From Novosphingobium sp. ST904 (GTDB taxonomy: Bacteria; Pseudomonadota; Alphaproteobacteria; Sphingomonadales; Sphingomonadaceae): a DNA stretch of 64,000 nt. A program made the translations under genes and the position numbers. Location of the stretch: positions 1 through 64,000 of the forward strand of contig NZ_LGJH01000163.1 of NCBI RefSeq assembly GCF_001298105.1, in the 5' to 3' direction. Positions 62,382 to 64,000 of the stretch are shown here, piece by piece. Every line of letters begins with the position of its first letter. Within the stretch, counting starts at the first letter, position 1. Below the pieces are notes generated by a model that was not told the origin of the DNA, made no database searches, and saw only the letters and a program-made list of their open reading frames with translations.

Positions 62382-63866
62382 TCAGCCCAGCACGCGCTTG
62401 ATGTTCTTGGCGACGAAGCGGACCGTGGCATCCGCCACGCCGCGCCCCAGCACGTCGTCCAGAGCGGCGAGCAGATGGTCCACCTGTGCCTCCTCGACGA
62501 TGTAGGGCGGCATGAAGTGCAGCAGGTCTCGGGCGCCGGGCTGGAAATGGACGAGCACGCCGTGGCGTTCGAACAGTTCGCGCGCCACGGCGCCGATCAG
62601 CACCGTCTCGTAAGTCACGAAAAGCGGGTTATTGCGTATATCTATCGCTTTTTCAGCAAGTTGCTGGCCGAAGTTCAGCTCGATTGCCTGGAAGCAGCCC
62701 TTGCCGCGCAGGGATACGATCTTGCGCGGATACTTCTCGCGCAGGCGTTCCAGCCCGGCTTTCAGGTAAGCGCCGATACGTCCGGCCCGCTCGATCAGCT
62801 TCTCGTCCGCGAGCACGTTGAGCGTCTCGATGCCGACCGCGCAGGATTCCCCCATGCCGCTGAAGCTGGAACTGTGCAGGTTGCAGTCCTGCTTGTTGCC
62901 ATAGGCCTTGTCGAACAGGGCCTGCGAGGTGACCATGGCGCCCAGTTCGCGCTTGCCGCCGCCCAGCGTCTTGGCGAGGGTGACGACGTCGGGCACCACG
63001 TCCTCGTGCTGGAAGGCGCAGAACCTGCCGGTGCGGCCCATGCCGACCTTCACCTCGTCGAAGATCGTCAGGATGTCCTCCTGCCGGCACAGCGCCGCGA
63101 ATTCGGTGAGGAAGCCCGGGCGCGGCACTTCGCAGGAGGTGCCCCGGATGGTTTCGACGATCCCGGCGATGATCCGGTTGCCGCCTGCGGTCCGTTCCTG
63201 CCGGATCGCCTCGATCACGGATTCGATGTCTCCATAGGTGGCGAAGACGACGTTCTCCCGGGGAACGCCCATGATGAAGCCGCTCTGCACGTCGGTGGCG
63301 GTGGTGAGGGAGAGGGGGCCGTGCGTCTTGCCGTGGAAGGCGCCCCGGAAGCACAGGAACTTGGTCTTGCCCTTGGGGGTCTGCACGCGCTCGCACAGCT
63401 TCATCGCCGCTTCGTTGGCCTCGGTGCCGGATACCGCGAGGAAGGAGACGTCCAGCGGGCGGGGCAGGAACCGCGAGATGTTGTAGGCCAGCGCGCCCTG
63501 CAGCTTGTGCGGCGCGATCTTGATGCAGTCCAGCACCTTGAGTTCGTGGCAGCGGCGCTCTGCGGCGATCACGCGCGGGTGGTTGTGGCCCAGCCCGAGC
63601 ACGCCGAAACCGCCCGAATAGTCGAGGATGGTGCGGCCGTCGCGCAAGGTGATCTCGGCGCCTTGCGCGCTTTCGATATCCATGCGCGCCAGGCCGAGGA
63701 TGTCGAAGACCTGGAGCATGTACTTGTTGAGGTGCGCGGCATAGAGGTCCATCGCCGCATCGCCGTCCAGCGCGAGGCTCTGCTCCAGCGACAGCAGCTT
63801 GCGGTCTTCCGGCGCGTCCGGGCCGAGGGTCTCGATCCGGGCTTCGATCTTGGAATGTGCCGTCAC
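62382..63866 (-). CDS. Class III PLP aminotransferase
   Basis: A 494-residue enzyme of the acetylornithine/ornithine type, starting at GTG 63866 with CAGGAGAG upstream. PLP-binding Lys is in AKTLGGGKRELGAM. Other blocks are LDYSGGFGVLGLGHNHPRV, LAVSGTEANEAAMKL, FRGAFHGKTHGPL and IFDEVKVGMGRTGRF. The N terminus is about 50 residues longer than in biosynthetic ArgD. As first gene of the glycosyltransferase-UbiA-HAD-GMC operon it could add an amino group to a sugar, lipid or amino-acid-derived precursor. Promoter elements would lie in the last 134 bases of the window, where I see no clear motif. Confidence 0.88.
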   Translation of the reverse strand: MTAHSKIEARIETLGPDAPEDRKLLSLEQSLALDGDAAMDLYAAHLNKYMLQVFDILGLARMDIESAQGAEITLRDGRTILDYSGGFGVLGLGHNHPRVIAAERRCHELKVLDCIKIAPHKLQGALAYNISRFLPRPLDVSFLAVSGTEANEAAMKLCERVQTPKGKTKFLCFRGAFHGKTHGPLSLTTATDVQSGFIMGVPRENVVFATYGDIESVIEAIRQERTAGGNRIIAGIVETIRGTSCEVPRPGFLTEFAALCRQEDILTIFDEVKVGMGRTGRFCAFQHEDVVPDVVTLAKTLGGGKRELGAMVTSQALFDKAYGNKQDCNLHSSSFSGMGESCAVGIETLNVLADEKLIERAGRIGAYLKAGLERLREKYPRKIVSLRGKGCFQAIELNFGQQLAEKAIDIRNNPLFVTYETVLIGAVARELFERHGVLVHFQPGARDLLHFMPPYIVEEAQVDHLLAALDDVLGRGVADATVRFVAKNIKRVLG

Positions 63867-64000
63867 GCTCGATCTCTCCTGCCATCGATATGCAAGCAGG
63901 CTACCGGGCGGGCCGGACGGCGTGTATCTACAGGACCTTATACTCCCGAATGCCCGCGCCGGAACGCATGGCCTAGCCCTCCGGGAACGGGGCTACCCCT

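Overview
The window looks like chromosome from a sphingomonad-type alphaproteobacterium (Novosphingobium/Sphingobium-like; inferred, not proven). The grounds are high GC over most of its length, a TPP-riboswitch/TonB-receptor/PnuT unit, the two-gene egtB-egtD ergothioneine pair, a quinate/shikimate catabolic block and a REP-like palindrome of the kind scattered through sphingomonads. No rRNA, tRNA or CRISPR array was found.

Bases 1 to about 21,400 form a mosaic accessory island with visibly lower GC. It opens with the 3' end of an IS21-family element (istB tail and terminal repeats) that abuts a truncated HNH-nuclease gene. Next is a tightly overlapping minus-strand operon of an unrecognised protein, a phospholipase-D-type nuclease and an SF2/SNF2-type helicase. 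Divergent from it run six plus-strand genes: an M15-like protein, a PD-(D/E)XK-like protein, a NYN nuclease with OST-HTH domain, a phosphatase/ADP-ribosylglycohydrolase fusion, and two GTPases carrying three G domains between them. After these lie mobile-element debris: a frameshifted P4-type integrase with arm-site-like repeats, a truncated BrnT toxin with intact BrnA antitoxin, two lipoprotein genes and the C-terminal remnant of rtcR. The two large gene blocks are the best candidates for undescribed anti-phage systems.

Bases 21,600-25,900 hold a TPP riboswitch followed by a TonB receptor, a small-molecule kinase and a PnuC/PnuT transporter: a thiamine uptake-and-trapping unit. An OafA-like acyltransferase follows. 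Bases 28,500-36,100 carry small-molecule hydrolases, an amidohydrolase, VOC, DoxX, alginate-export-type porin and DUF1275 genes. Three transcription units here share an identically spaced promoter-like element (TCGAACA-N12-TTATyC). Two orphan response regulators are encoded divergently beside them.

Bases 37,800-45,600 hold egtB-egtD, a 3-dehydroshikimate dehydratase of the QuiC/4-HPPD-like fusion type, a shikimate/quinate dehydrogenase, an aromatic-acid MFS transporter and a LysR regulator, which together look like protocatechuate production from quinate/shikimate. Bases 45,700-55,300 hold an OPT transporter, a PepSY-flavodoxin-reductase fusion, threonine aldolase, a histidine kinase/response regulator pair and an LPG-synthase-like membrane protein. 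Bases 55,400-57,000 hold SMI1/KNR4 and ankyrin genes resembling orphan immunity genes. From 63,866 leftward runs a six-gene operon: aminotransferase, GT-C-like glycosyltransferase, UbiA-type prenyltransferase, HAD phosphatase, a small subunit and a GMC oxidoreductase. This is plausibly a polyprenyl-phosphate-sugar/cell-surface pathway. Several genes from 45.7 to 59.3 kb are broken by single-base losses, all of the same sign, so assembly error is as likely as real decay.
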